Translations under genes and position numbers: made by a program
The notes under the pieces: generated by a model
Databases searched by the model: none
The model's input: only the letters and a program-made list of their open reading frames with translations
Told to the model about the DNA's origin: nothing
Source of the DNA: Thermosynechococcaceae cyanobacterium YX3bin19
Lineage (GTDB): Bacteria; Cyanobacteriota; Cyanobacteriia; Thermosynechococcales; Thermosynechococcaceae
Length of the DNA: 64,000 nucleotides
Reading direction: 5' to 3'
Assembly (NCBI GenBank): GCA_030447595.1
Contig: JAUJON010000001.1
Coordinates: 1-64,000, forward strand
Part shown: positions 20,329 to 31,494 of the stretch, one piece after another
How the letters are laid out: each line of letters starts with the position of its first letter
How positions within the stretch are numbered: position 1 is the stretch's first letter

Positions 20329-21220
20329 AGAACTCTTGCACGAATCAGGTAGGAGATGTCACAAGTAGGTCAGAGTGAGATATAACCGATGACCTACGAA
20401 CAATTGCAGCAGTTAAGACCGAGTGCCTTTAAGCGATACTGTGGGGTGCACCGCGAGACCTTTTTCAAGATGGTGAGTGTGTTGCGCCCACAGCTGAACC
20501 GCCAGGGCAAACGGGGCGGACAGTGTAAATTGAGCGTCGAAGACCAACTGCTTGTGGCTTTAGAGTACTGGCGAGAATATCGTACCCAATTTCACATTGC
20601 CCAGAGCTGGGGCATCAGTGAGTCAGTGTTTGCCGGATTGTCCAGAAGGTGGAAAACTGCTGCAATCGGGTTTAAACACTGGCAAACAACGAGTCTATCG
20701 GCATGCCTATGAGTGGGTGGTTATTGTCGACGGAAGCGAAACGCCAATTGAACGTCCCAAAAAAAACAACGAGCCTTCTACAGTGGCAAGACAAAGGCCA
20801 TACCTTGAAAGCCCAACTCGTAGTGGATCAAGCCAGTGGACAAATTCTGTCTACAGCTTTGGCAAAGGACGCTGTCATGATTTTCGCCTCTTCAAGCAGC
20901 ATCCGGTGCCACTGCTAGGTGAGCAGTTGTGTTTGGCTGACAAGGGCTATCAAGGCATCGCAAAACGTCATGCTCACGGTTGTGCCCCCAACGAAAAAGC
21001 CTCGTAAAGCAGAGTTGCCTGAGTCGGAACGACAGCATAATCGTCTGCTGGCTCGTCTACGGGTGAGAGTCGAGCATAGCATTCGTCGCCTGAAGATTTT
21101 TCGCATCTTAGCAGAGCGCTATCGCAATCGACGCAGGCGGTTTTGGGCTACGACTCAATCTCATTGCCGCGATCGTCAACTTCGAGTTGAGGCTACGTGC
21201 CTGATTCATGCAAGAAGTCT
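20329..21220 (+). mobile_element. IS5-family insertion sequence inside the IS630-type transposase
   Basis: Terminal inverted repeats: left agaactcttgcacgaatca (20329-20347) and right, inverted, agacttcttgcatgaatca (21202-21220), matching at 16 of 19 positions. Length is 892 bp. The IS630 reading continues on both sides, showing that the element landed inside that gene. I could not see a clear target-site duplication, so the exact edges may be off by a few bases. Confidence 0.85.
20389..21204 (+). pseudogene. IS5-family transposase, multiply frameshifted
   Basis: It starts with MTYEQLQQLRPSAFKRYCGVHRETF and a helix-turn-helix region (YRTQFHIAQSWGISESVF). The reading then changes frame near 20630, 20660, 20765, 20870 and 20990. 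Recognisable pieces include WVVIVDGSETPIERP (first DDE Asp), HTLKAQLVVDQ, CLADKGYQGI (second Asp) and RVEHSIRRLKIF with the last Glu, ending NLIAAIVNFELRLRA at a TGA inside the right repeat. The order is complete for an IS5-type DDE transposase, but no intact protein can be made. Confidence 0.85.
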
Positions 21221-21621
21221 GGTGTTTGATTCGAGCGGCGGAAACCGGCAATTCCGGGGAACGATTGCCTTTCTCAAGTACCTGCTGAGCCAATGTTCCT
21301 GTCGCCGCATTGCCGTGATTTGGGATGGGAGCCACCTACCATCGTTCTCAGGCGGTGAAAGAGTATGAGAAATCAGTCAATCAAGGACTCGACGAGTCGA
21401 ACTGGAAAATCACTTGCATTCGTTTGCTGCCAATGACCCCAAGCAGAATCCGATTGAAGATGTTTGGTTGCAGGCAAAGCGATTCATTCGAGTACTACCC
21501 CTTGTGTGAATCGTTTAATGCCGTTAAGTTCCTATTTGCATTTGTCACTCACCGTCAAATCTTTAACTTTCCCAAGCTTTGTACCTATGGCTGTTTCTCT
21601 CAACTGAGTTAGGACTGCTAT

Positions 21622-21771
21622 AAAAGAAAGATTGAGGGTAAGCATCTAACTCTACGCACTCGCATCAAGCGATCAGCTCGAAAGACGGTCTACTTTTCCA
21701 AGTCTGCCTGACTGCATAAAGTTGTAATCGAGCTATTCACTAATCATCTTGGGTTTGGGCGAGCAGTCTAG
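21622..21771 (+). pseudogene. IS1-family transposase remnant (C-terminal end)
   Basis: One frame reads KRKIEGKHLTLRTRIKR, then ARKTVYFSKS, an internal TGA, and LHKVVIELFINHLGFG to a TAG. This is the C-terminal signature of cyanobacterial IS1-type transposases (RIEGKHLTLRTRIKRL...KTICFSKS...HD.VI...FIN). It begins exactly at the TA flanking the IS630-type element, which suggests that element inserted into this older IS1 copy. The left half of the IS1 copy is not visible on the other side (19495-19628). Confidence 0.72.
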
Positions 21772-22006
21772 ACTCAATTCCTAGGCCTAAAACACGACCA
21801 ATTAAGAATTCAGCGAGACTTTTAGGTAAGCAGAGGCCCAAAAAAGTTTTCGTGTTGTTTATTGATACTGGTGTTGCAATTTGTAAGTCGCTAAAGGGCA
21901 TCCTAAGCCAGCATAGTTATCAAGACACCACTCTTTGTCATGGAGCCTTGATAACTCAAAAAGCTGGTCGAGACTTTCAAACAGCTGACTAAGAAGTTAG
22001 GTTGCA

Positions 22007-22537
22007 ATGGTGAGTAATCCAAGTTTTGTAACACAGGAACGGCAAGATAAAAATTTAGAATCTGAGGAATTGCAAAGCCCAGAAGGAGAATTACACCTTC
22101 GCTTCTATGTAAATTCGGGCCACGAGCTGGCTGTGCCTGCAATTGACATTCGGGAAGTATTATCTTCCTCTCCAGATCACATTACACCAATTCCGAATAC
22201 ATCCCCTTTACTATTAGGAACCCTCAATTTCCGAGGACGAGCCGCTTGGGTTGCTGATTTAGGTCAGTTTTTAGGTGGTTCAGAACCGTTAAATACAGAT
22301 TGCTCAGAAATTCCAATCATTATTGTTGAAGACCAGGAAGTTATTGTCGGGCTGGCTATTGAGCGAATTGTTGGCATGGATTGGCTTAAGGTCGATAAAG
22401 TTCAACCTTCTAAAAACCCATTAGATAATATGGCTGCATTTCTAAAAGGTGAATGGCTGGTAGATGAGGCAGCTAACCGATCGCTTCATCTACTTGATCC
22501 AATAACCGTACTGCGCTCGGCACGGTGGGCAGCATAA
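22007..22537 (+). CDS. CheW-like chemotaxis scaffold protein
   Basis: The 176-residue protein is a single CheW domain: LAVPAIDIREVL, FRGRAAWVADLGQFLG and VGLAIERIVGMDW are the usual segments. It couples a methyl-accepting receptor to a CheA kinase. It heads the CheW-MCP-CheA run here, the order seen in cyanobacterial type IV pilus motility loci (hmp/pil-type). The PatA-type and CheY-type regulators that normally precede CheW are absent; an insertion-sequence nest lies there instead. Confidence 0.88.
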   Translation: MVSNPSFVTQERQDKNLESEELQSPEGELHLRFYVNSGHELAVPAIDIREVLSSSPDHITPIPNTSPLLLGTLNFRGRAAWVADLGQFLGGSEPLNTDCSEIPIIIVEDQEVIVGLAIERIVGMDWLKVDKVQPSKNPLDNMAAFLKGEWLVDEAANRSLHLLDPITVLRSARWAA

Positions 22538-22651
22538 GCAGATTAGAAAGCAGCAGCCAATTGTTTTATCAATCATTATTCTTCGGAATTGGTTGATAAA
22601 AATACAACTTCTAGTGAAGAAACAGAATAAATGCAGGGGAGGAGCAGGAAG

Positions 22652-25303
22652 ATGGCATCGAGCACTCAATACGCCCAAGAGTACCAGCAAGCCGTTAGCG
22701 CCTACGTAAAAGGAGGCTATCAGGAAGCTGCGGCTATTACTGATCAACTCGTTGAAAGTTATCCCAATGATCCTAACCTCCGGCTTTTACGTGGTCACGT
22801 CTACTATTGCCTACAACATTACGATATTGCCCGTGAACAATATCAAATGGTTTTAGGATTAACCTCAGATCCTGAGTTGCTTGAGTGTGCCAACAATAGT
22901 TTGGTAAATACCGAACAATTTAGCGCTTCTCAAGAAGTTGAGAATACGCAGCAGCCAGTAGCTAGTTCAGAAGAAACCCATATTGCTACTGGTTCCTACG
23001 CCATAGAAATAGAGGAGACAGTAGGCTCCGACTTCGGCAACCCCCATTCAAATAATCTAAGCGAGTTTGATGTTGAAGAGCAAAACCGCTCCAAGAATGA
23101 ACCAGAATTGATAGACCCTTTTAGCAATGGGCCTAATGTCTCATTCCCAGAGCAAGAGGTGTCGCCCCATCTTGAATTTAATCCGTTTGCGATTGAACCA
23201 GTTTCTAGAGACTATGAGCAACGTCGAACAGGCCCGTTTGGTTTCGAAGCTGAGACAGCTTTATCCATAGAAGAGGTAACTCCTCAAGATAGTTCAACTT
23301 CCCCAGAAAGTCTTGAATTATTACGAACTAACCCAGAACTGGTTGCTCAACCCGATGATCCAGATATCCCTCTTTGGTCAACCGAAGCATCCTCTGAGGC
23401 GCTAAGTTCAGAGAATACAGCGAACCCGTCCCCCCAAGCTGAAGAGGTTAATCATCAACAAAACTGTGAAGCCGCAGATCTACCGCCGGATTTTAATGAA
23501 TTTGAACAGGGCTTGAGTGGTAGTGGCCTTGAAAATGAGCATGCAGAAACCCTCATTTACACCGGCCCCAACTCTGACCCACTGAATGAAGCAATTGATA
23601 CTCAGAATATCCTTAGCTTCTCAAATGACTTAGGCGAGCCACCTAGCTTTACCTTTGACGAAAACTTTTCTGGGGACTCGGGCTTTGAGCAAGAGTCTGC
23701 TCCTGCTCAGCAACCACCGTCTTTAGAGGATACAAATCCGTCAACAAACTTTAGTAGCAATGGTGGCTCAATAGCCCAAGATGGAGTCTTAAGCCAGCGG
23801 CAAGATTTTACGCCGCCAACTAAAAGCCCTCCCATCAACCCTACACCGATAGTTAATCGAGGATTACTGGCCTCTTTCAACCACACCTCCCTAGGAACTA
23901 AACAACTGCTCATAGCTGGTTTGACTGGAGTAGTTTCAGCCTTGACAGTTGTTACTGTCAGCCAATTTTCTCCTGACTCTCCTCCTCGGCAAGAGAATGT
24001 AGTCTTCTCTCAACTGAGCAAAACAGGTCTAACCGCGATCGCTGCCGGAATTGCGGGTGGCGGTATAACACTTGTCCTGGGACAAATCACGGCTAAACAA
24101 CTTCAGCGTACTGCTGCTGATCTTCAAGCTCAATGTGATGCAGTTGCTCTTGGCAACCTAGACGCTAAAGCGAGGGTAGACTCTGAAGATGAACTGGGGA
24201 GCCTCGCGAATAGCTTCAACCAAATGACCCAGACCCTTTACACAACAACTCGCGAGGCTCAACGAAGAGCAGAAGAGCAAGAAAAGGCAAAGGAAGATTT
24301 ACAGCGGCAAGTAATGCGGCTGCTGGATGATGTAGAAGGTGCAGCTCGCGGCGACCTGACGGTACAAGCCGAAGCAACCGCTGATGTGCTGGGAGCGGTA
24401 GCAGATTCATTTAACCTGACCATTCAGAACCTGCAAAAACTTGTGCAGCAGGTAAAGATGGCAGCGCGGCAAGTGAGTCAGGAAGCAACTGAAAATGACA
24501 TCTTTGCGCGTGACCTGTCTGCTGGCGCTCTCGAGCAAGCAGAAGAGTTGGTTGTAACCCTGAATTCGGTTCAGACGTTGGCTGACTCAATTCAACGAGT
24601 TGCCGAAAATGCTAGAGAAGCAAATAAAGTAGCTCAATACGCTTCTGCAACTGCGCTTAAAGGAGGTGAGTCGATACAACGCACAGTTGCAGGTATCTTA
24701 CAGATTCGAGGAACGGTTGCAGAAACAACTCGAAAGGTAAAGCGATTGGCAGAATCCACTCAAGAGATCAACAAAATTATTGGATTAATCTCCCAGATAG
24801 CCTCTCGGACGAACCTGTTAGCTCTTAACGCGAGTATTGAAGCTGCCCGTGCCGGGGACGCAGGTCGCGGTTTTGCAGTAGTAGCCGACGAGGTGCGCCA
24901 GCTTGCTAACCGCTCAGCTAAGGCGTCGAAAGCAATTGAGCAAATCGTCCTGCAGATTCAGGGTGAGACCAGCCAGGTAATGACCGCAATGGCAGAAGGA
25001 ACTCAGCAGGTAATCGAGGGAACCCGACTTGCAGAACAGACTAAACAATCTCTTGAAGATATTATTCAGGTTTCTCAACAGATTGATGAGCTTGTTGGTT
25101 CCATAACCTCTGTGATAGTGGAGCAGACAGACAGCTCGCGAGCAATGGCTCAAGTCGTGCAAGCTGCCGAGTTAACTGCTCAGAGGACTTCCCAGGAAGC
25201 ACATAGAGTCTCGGGTTCCCTGCTACGTCTGGTTCAAGTGGCTCAAGATCTTCAAGCATCAGTTGAGCGATTCAAACTAGAGAGAACAGAGGTTGGTTCC
25301 TGA
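22652..25303 (+). CDS. Methyl-accepting chemotaxis protein (PilJ/HmpD-like)
   Basis: About 883 residues from the MASSTQYAQ start (22652), preceded by a GGAGGAG-type ribosome site. Residues 5-85 look like tetratricopeptide helices; residues about 90-400 are an acidic, low-complexity linker. Two hydrophobic segments lie near residues 412-435 and 455-478, then HAMP-like regions ([12 protein letters not shown]) and a long signalling coiled coil with the hairpin tip [23 protein letters not shown] near residue 730. The large N-terminal part is presumably cytoplasmic. The partner CheA downstream is broken, so this receptor may be uncoupled. Confidence 0.88.
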   Translation: MASSTQYAQEYQQAVSAYVKGGYQEAAAITDQLVESYPNDPNLRLLRGHVYYCLQHYDIAREQYQMVLGLTSDPELLECANNSLVNTEQFSASQEVENTQQPVASSEETHIATGSYAIEIEETVGSDFGNPHSNNLSEFDVEEQNRSKNEPELIDPFSNGPNVSFPEQEVSPHLEFNPFAIEPVSRDYEQRRTGPFGFEAETALSIEEVTPQDSSTSPESLELLRTNPELVAQPDDPDIPLWSTEASSEALSSENTANPSPQAEEVNHQQNCEAADLPPDFNEFEQGLSGSGLENEHAETLIYTGPNSDPLNEAIDTQNILSFSNDLGEPPSFTFDENFSGDSGFEQESAPAQQPPSLEDTNPSTNFSSNGGSIAQDGVLSQRQDFTPPTKSPPINPTPIVNRGLLASFNHTSLGTKQLLIAGLTGVVSALTVVTVSQFSPDSPPRQENVVFSQLSKTGLTAIAAGIAGGGITLVLGQITAKQLQRTAADLQAQCDAVALGNLDAKARVDSEDELGSLANSFNQMTQTLYTTTREAQRRAEEQEKAKEDLQRQVMRLLDDVEGAARGDLTVQAEATADVLGAVADSFNLTIQNLQKLVQQVKMAARQVSQEATENDIFARDLSAGALEQAEELVVTLNSVQTLADSIQRVAENAREANKVAQYASATALKGGESIQRTVAGILQIRGTVAETTRKVKRLAESTQEINKIIGLISQIASRTNLLALNASIEAARAGDAGRGFAVVADEVRQLANRSAKASKAIEQIVLQIQGETSQVMTAMAEGTQQVIEGTRLAEQTKQSLEDIIQVSQQIDELVGSITSVIVEQTDSSRAMAQVVQAAELTAQRTSQEAHRVSGSLLRLVQVAQDLQASVERFKLERTEVGS

Positions 25304-25556
25304 GAGCGACAAAGAGTTTTCTACATTAGCCTGTGAGCTTACCTTCAGTCAGGGCATAGGTTCTCTCAAAAATCTGGGGCTTGATGCCAATCTTACTTAA
25401 CTCCTGTTATTTATAGCGGTTCTCACTACATAAAGTACAAGATCAAATGCAAAACCTTCTTGAATAGCCACATTCTGCGGCTTGTGAGTGTTGTACCGTC
25501 ATTTGAACCGCTGTAGACGTCGATATAAGCAAAAAAGCATTCTAGGGGGGACTGCT

Positions 25557-28554
25557 ATGCAGCCGGAACAACAGCGAATTATGGGTTACTTCATTGAAGG
25601 GGTAAAGGAACACCTCAATACTATTGAGCAGGGCTTGCTAAGTTTGCAAAAGATGATTGAAGAGCCCGAGATGCTGGGTGAGGTCTTCCGAGCAACTCAT
25701 TCTATCAAAGGAGGAGCAGCGATGCTGGGAATTGATAGCATCCAGCAGATAGCCCATGCTTTAGAAGACTACTTTAAGATACTCAAGGAACATCCAGTTA
25801 GGGTTGATCAAAAGCTAGAATCTTTATTTTTTTTGGGTTTTGACACTTTGCAGGAGCTTTTGGAGGAGATTCAAAGCCCATTTGGTCTGACGGATAAAGT
25901 CGCGGCTAATGCTACAAAAACAGTTGAGGTTGTTTCGGCGGAACTCAGGTCTCATTTAGCTACACTACTGAGCCAAACGAGTGAGGGAGATTCCACCGAT
26001 ACTCTAGAGTTAGACGGCCTACAGAATTTAGATGTAAGTGGGGAAGAACCGGGAGTACCCTTCACTAGAAATCTAACCCCTTCACCCAGTCAGGAAGTAG
26101 ACCTAATAGCCCAAATTTTTTTGGCGGGGGAAGCACCTGCAGACCCTTTAAATGAGAGGGTTTCGTTTGAGGACTCGCTCGATCAGTTCCTAAGCTTGGC
26201 ACCATCCACGATAAAGGATGAACTAGATGAAGTATTTAAAGGTACTTCTTCAGATGAATTTCCGGGTGAACTAGAAATCGATGGCTTAGCAAATTTTTCT
26301 TTCGAGCTAGCTCCATTGAACAGTGAATATTCCCAAGGAGCCGATCCTGCTGTCGAAATGTTGCCCTTAGAACAAACCTTGGGCAAAGTTCCGGAAGGGA
26401 GTATTAATAACTCTTATTCTGCGGAGCTAGAAGCACTATTAGCAGAAGTAAATCTAGGTGAGGCCCCATCGCCGGCTCTACTGGCTACTCCTCAGAAATT
26501 CCCTGATCCTGATGCAGAAACTGAAACAGGGGAGCCTGCTAGGGTGCAGAAGGAAGACAAGACAGCTCAGCCTAAACCTCAGATTAGCCGCAGAGCAAGC
26601 GGGAACTCTGGTGAGCAAACCCTGCGTGTTTCCGTTAAACAACTGGACTACCTTGGCAACCTCGTTGAAGAACTGGTAGTCGACCGTAATAGCTTGGAAC
26701 AAAATCAAGAGCGATTGCGAGAGTCTTTAGACAAATTGCTGTACCAAGCTCAGCAATTGAACAACGTCAGTCAACAGATGCAGGATCTTTACGAGCGATC
26801 GCTGCTTGGAAGTTCCTTACTCTCAGCCTCCTATCCCTACCAACCTCCTCAGTATGCTCAGTATGTCAGTTCCCTAGACAGCTCTAGAACTGCAGCGCCT
26901 CAAACTGAGCCCTCAACGGGTACCCGGTTTGAGGCGCTGGAAATGGACCGCTTTACTAGCTTCCATACACTTTTTCAAGAAGTTATTGAACGAATTGTTC
27001 GCCTCCGAGAGGCAGCCTCTGACATTGAATTTACAGTTGATGAATCCGACCAAGTTGCCCGAATGTTTCGACAGGCGACGACCCAATTACAAGCAGGGCT
27101 AACTCAATCACGGATGGTCCCTTTCGCTCAAATTGCTGAGCGATTGCCTCGTGCAGCCCGGGATATAGCGCTCAAGTGCGGCAAACGTACCAACCTGGAA
27201 ATTGAAGGTGGCGAAATACTAATTGACAAAGGGATATTGGAACGGCTTTACGATCCCATAACTCACTTGGTGAATAATACGTTGACCCATGGGATTGAAC
27301 TTCCTGAGGTTCGTCAATTACTAGGAAAACCCCTAGCAGGCCAGATTAAAGTTCAAGCCTGCTATCAAGGTAATCAAACTATTATTTCAGTGTCTGACGA
27401 TGGAGCCGGCATTGATCCAGAACGAGTCAAAGCGAAGGCTATTGAGAAGGGCTTGGTTTCCCCCAAGGTAGCTGACAGCTTATCTCCAACCCAGATTTAC
27501 AATTTGTTATTTCTTTCCGGTTTCAGTACGAAGGACCAGGCAGATGATTTAGCTGGCCGAGGGGTTGGTCTGGACGTCGTGCGAACGAGTTTGGATGAGA
27601 TCCGCGGTGCCATTAGTACCGATTCAACCCTAGGTAAGGGAACAACATTTACGATTCGCTTACCGCTGACGCTCAGTATTGCCAAGGCACTTTTCTGCAT
27701 TGACAATCACTGCCAGGTGCCTTTCCGCTGGACAGTGTTGAAGATGTTCTGAATATTCCTGAAGACTTGATTCAATTCGACGCAGAAGGCAACCCCGTAC
27801 TTGAATGGCGTAACTTGCTCATGCCATTCCGGTCCCTATCGAGTTGCTCACTCATAACCGTCGCCTTAGCCGAGGTAACTTATACGCGGGCAACCAAGAT
27901 GAGAACTTGATATCAGTCGTTATTCTGCGGGGTGCAGGTAACTTCCTGGCGGTTCAGGTTGGCCAAGCTTTAGGTGAGCAAGAGATTGTGATTAAGCAAC
28001 TGCCAGGACCGGTCCCGAAACCCGTGGGTTTAGCTGGGGTGACAGTGCTGGGAGATGGCAGAATTATGCCAATCGCCGACGTGTTAGAGCTAATTGATCT
28101 GGCAACTGGAAAGTTGGCAGTGGCAGACACGACCTGCTGGCAGAGCCATGGGGCGACAACAGAACCGGCACCGAAGACGGAACCTTTAGTCTTGATTGTG
28201 GATGACTCAATTACAGTGCGGGAAATACTCTCAACAACTTTTAATAAGCTTGGTTATCGGGTAGAGCAGGCTCGTGAGGGTCAGGAGGCTTGGGAGAAAC
28301 TTCAGTCAGGGCTCCCCTGTGATTTAGTGTTTTGTGATATTGAAATGCCTAGAATGGATGGTCTAGAATTGTTGGCGAGGATTCAGCAAGATCCATTACT
28401 GAATCACTTACCAATTGTGATATTGACCTCACGAGGGGCTGAGCGGCATCGGCAGATGGCGATTCAACTAGGAGCCAAGGGTTACTTTAAGAAGCCCTAC
28501 TTGGAAGAAGCTTTACTTGATGCAGCCCAACGTCTACTAAAGGTGAAGTACTAG
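25557..28554 (+). pseudogene. CheA-type hybrid histidine kinase, two frameshifts
   Basis: The start MQPEQQRIMGYF follows an AGGGGGG ribosome site. Order: HPt domain with the phospho-His in FRATHSIKGGAAMLG, acidic linker, dimerisation region, CheA ATPase (THLVNNTLTHGIELPEVR, VSDDGAGIDPERV, AGRGVGLDVVRTSL), CheW domain, receiver domain (FCDIEMPRMDGLELL). The ORF stops at 27752 inside the CheW domain. The next frame continues AFPLDSVEDVLNIPEDLIQF until about 27840, where a second shift leads to ELLTHNRRLSRGNLY and the final ORF (27844-28554). Each break looks like one missing base near 27718 and 27840. The truncated protein lacks receptor coupling and the receiver. Confidence 0.88.
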
Positions 28555-28773
28555 CAAATTAAAGCTTATCGTTTAAGCGCTAGTTGCTAATGCCTAAATA
28601 TGCAGGAAGCCCAATTCTAGACTACATCGCCGGACTGCTTCCATTGCTTGTTACTGGATACAAGCCGCTAGCGCCGTTAGACGTGCCCAGGTAGAGGCTA
28701 AGATTCGTCTTGGTTTAGAATAAGTTTACAACCAGAACAACCCCAAGGTTGTGCTTCTTTGAGACTTCTGTGT

Positions 28774-31494
28774 GTGAATGTTTCCCCTGATTTGATTGAG
28801 CTTGACTTCTCGACTCTTCCCCTTTAAAACTAGATGACTTTCAGCAAGCTGGCGATCGCAGCCCTAGAAACCAACCACTCAGTTGTTGTTTGTGTTCCTA
28901 CGGGTTCTGGTAAGACTTTAATTGGTGAATATGCTATTTACCGAGCTTTGAGCCAAAAGACGAGTCTTTTACACCACACCGCTGAAGGCCTGTCAAACCA
29001 AAAATTCCGGGACTTCCGCCAGCGGTTCGGTGCAGAGCGAGTAGGTCTGCTCACAGGTGATATCTCAGTTAACCGAGACGCGCCGGTTCTGGTGATGACG
29101 ACGAGAGATTTTCCGTAACATGCTGTACGGCACTCCCATTGGTGAGGTTGGGACCTCTTTGAGGGGATGTGGAGGCTGTGGTCTTAGATGAATGCCACTA
29201 CATGAATGACCGTCAGCGGGGAACAGTTTGGGAAAAATCAATTATTTACTGTCAGCAGAAATTCAGCTCGTTGCCCTTTCAGCGACTGTTGCCAACAGCG
29301 ATCAACTTACCGACTGGATCAACCGTATCCATGGGCCGACGGACCTGATTCACTCGGACTTTCGACCCGTACCCCTGCAATTTTACTTCTGCAATCCCAA
29401 AGGGTTATTTCCACTTAAATCGGGATCAGACCACAATCAATCCCCGGCTCCAGTCTCAAAGCAAGCGTGGTGGGCGGGTAATAAAAGCCGTCACGAGAAG
29501 CGGCCAGAAAGCCCAGGTTTAGCTTACGTCATCAGCCAGCTACAGCAGCGAGATATGCTCCCGGCAATTTACTTCATCTTCAGCCGTCAGGGATGTAATC
29601 AAGCTGTCGCAGAGGTCAGCCATCTTCAGCTCCTAAACGAGCAAGAAGCGGAACAACTTAAGTTACAGAATTGATCAATTTCTCATACGCCATCCAGAGG
29701 TAGGTAAAGCAGAGGAATTAAACCTTTGTATCGGGGTATTGCAGCTCATCATGCTGGTCTTTTACCCCTTTGGAAGGGGCTGGTTGAGGAATTATTTCAA
29801 CAGGGATTAATCAAGGTAGTGTTTGCCACAGAAACATTGGCAGCTGGCATTAATATGCCAGCTCGCACGACCGTTATCTCTAGTCTTTCCAAGCGAACCG
29901 ATAGTGGTCATCGGCTACTAAATCCTTCTGAGTTTCTCCAAATGGCTGGTCGAGCAGGACGTCGGAGGATGGACCAACTTGGATATGTAGTCACACAGCA
30001 AACGCCTTTTGAAGGAGTCAAGGAGGCAGCTTACCTTGCCACGGCCAAGGCTGATCCCTTGGTAAGCCAGTTTGCGCCAAGTTATGGAATGGTGCTTAAT
30101 CTTTTGCAAACCCATACTCTGGCAGAAGCGAGGAACTGGTTGAGCGTAGCTTTGGTCAATACCTTGCCACTCTCTCCTAACTCCTCAACGGCAGGCGATT
30201 GCTGACCTTACCGCTGAGCTAACTCATTCAAGCTCAACTCGCGTCGGTTGATTTAGCAGCTCTAGCTAGCTACCAAAAGCTACGGGAGCGCCTTAAAGAA
30301 GAGCGCCGTTTGCTCAGAACACTGCAGCAACAAGCCGACGAAGCTCGCGCGAACGAGCTTGCTCTTGCTGTTGCGTTTTCACTTCCAGGAACAATCATCA
30401 GCCTGAAGAATAAGCAAGGAGCGCCCGGCCCTGAGGGCCACCTTACCGCCTAGAGAGCAAACCAATAAGAAAGTTCTAATCGGTATGCCGCGCCCCTGCC
30501 TGCAGTTTTAGTCACTAAGGTACCCGGTCCTGGCCAATTTCCCTACTTGGTGTGTCTAGGGCAGGATAATCGCTGGTATGTGGTCACGACTGCTGAAATT
30601 GTGGGTCTACACACAGAACTGCCGCGGCTGGAATGGGCAGAGGACCTTGGGATTCCCACAGAGCTGCTGCTAAAGCCTGGCCTCTCTCGCATGGGTACTG
30701 ACGCAACCCTAGAATTTGCCCGACAGATCCCTCAGCCTCAGCTGAATCCAGCGCCAGAAGTTTTGGCCCAACTGGAACAAGTGGAAGTAATTGAAACACA
30801 GCTATCCGCCAATCCCGCCCACCAGTGGCAGAATCAGGCAGCACTACTCAAGCTACAGCGACGAGCTGCTTATTTACAAGAGCAACTCAATTACCGCCAA
30901 GCCAAGCTTGATGAACAGTCTCAGCGTCACTGGGAGGAGTTTCTCCACCTCATCGAAATCTTACAAAGCTTTGGGGCCCTTGAGGGCCTGTCTCCCACGA
31001 CCTTGGGGCTAGCGATTGCTGCTATACGGGGCGATAATGAGCTATGGTTAGGGCTGGCTCTGGCATCGGGGGAACTTGATGACCTAGACCCCCATCATTT
31101 AGCGGCTGCCTGTGCTGCCCTTGTAACCGAAGTATCTCGTTCAGATGGCGGCACCCGTAATTCTGTCTCCAAACCTGTGGAAGCAGCTCTTGCTGGGCTA
31201 CGCTCTACTCGCCGACAGCTTTTTCAACTTCAGCGTCGCTACAGCGTGGTTTTGCCTTTATGGCTAGAGTACGAGCTCGTCGAGTTGGTAGAACAATGGG
31301 CTTTGGGAGTGGAGTGGCTTGACCTTTGTGCCAGCACTAGTCTAGATGAGGGAGACATTGTCCGAATCTTGCGACGAACGCTTGATTTTTTATCTCAAGT
31401 TCCTTATATTCCCTGCGTCTCCAATGAAATTCGACAAAATGCCTATCGAGCGACTCACCTCATTAATCGTTTTCCAATTAATGAGGTGGTTTGA
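28774..31494 (+). pseudogene. Ski2-type DEAD/DEAH-box RNA helicase, multiply frameshifted
   Basis: Cyanobacteria carry a roughly 890-residue Ski2/Mtr4-like helicase. Pieces appear in order across frames: DLIELDFSTL, VCVPTGSGKTLIGEYAIYRA (motif I), RVGLLTGDISVNRDAPVLVMTT, VVLDECHYMNDRQRGT (motif II), IQLVALSATVANSDQLTDWI (motif III), YRGIAAHHAGLLP, VFATETLAAGINMPARTTV, LQMAGRAGRRRMD (motif VI), and the C-terminal helical domain in the ORF 30547-31494. I count at least seven frame changes, for instance near 28826, 29105, 29160, 29255, 29450, 29700 and 30190. No functional protein is possible. The 3' end overlaps rpaA by 17 bp. Confidence 0.85.

Larger units (their letters stand above)
19693..21612 (+). 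pseudogene. IS630-family transposase, split and frameshifted
   Basis: The N-terminal helix-turn-helix part (19693 to about 20115) includes HREIGESLGVSSGFISKW. A frameshift in the A run near 20120 is followed in the next frame by VVFEDECHLLWGD, the first catalytic Asp region, and after another shift by ERSKQTYYGAVNVYTQQ. The IS5-type element then interrupts. Beyond it come RRIAVIWDGSH (second Asp), YHRSQAVKEYEKSVNQG, NPIEDVWLQAKRFI (catalytic Glu) and FNAVKFLFAFVTHRQIF, each reached by a frame change. At least four frameshifts are visible apart from the insertion. Confidence 0.88.
19631..21620 (+). mobile_element. IS630-type insertion sequence, interrupted by an IS5-type element
   Basis: The left end tagcaatcccaagtcatt and the inverted right end tagcagtcctaactcag match over about 30 bp at roughly 23-24 positions. 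Both ends abut TA (19629-19630 and 21621-21622), the target used by IS630/Tc1-mariner elements. Without the 892-bp insertion the element would be about 1.1 kb, a normal IS630 length. The transposase inside is broken both by the insertion and by frameshifts, so the element is dead unless supplied in trans. Confidence 0.85.

Noticed and set aside
22007-25303. Chemotaxis genes as a flagellar system
   Set aside because: Cyanobacteria lack flagella; the MCP and CheA resemble PilJ/HmpD and PilL/HmpE types that act on type IV pili.
7740-27840. Programmed ribosomal frameshifting as the cause of breaks in the HEAT and CheA genes
   Set aside because: The sites lack a shared slippery heptamer and downstream structure, and similar breaks occur in unrelated genes with both plus and minus shifts.
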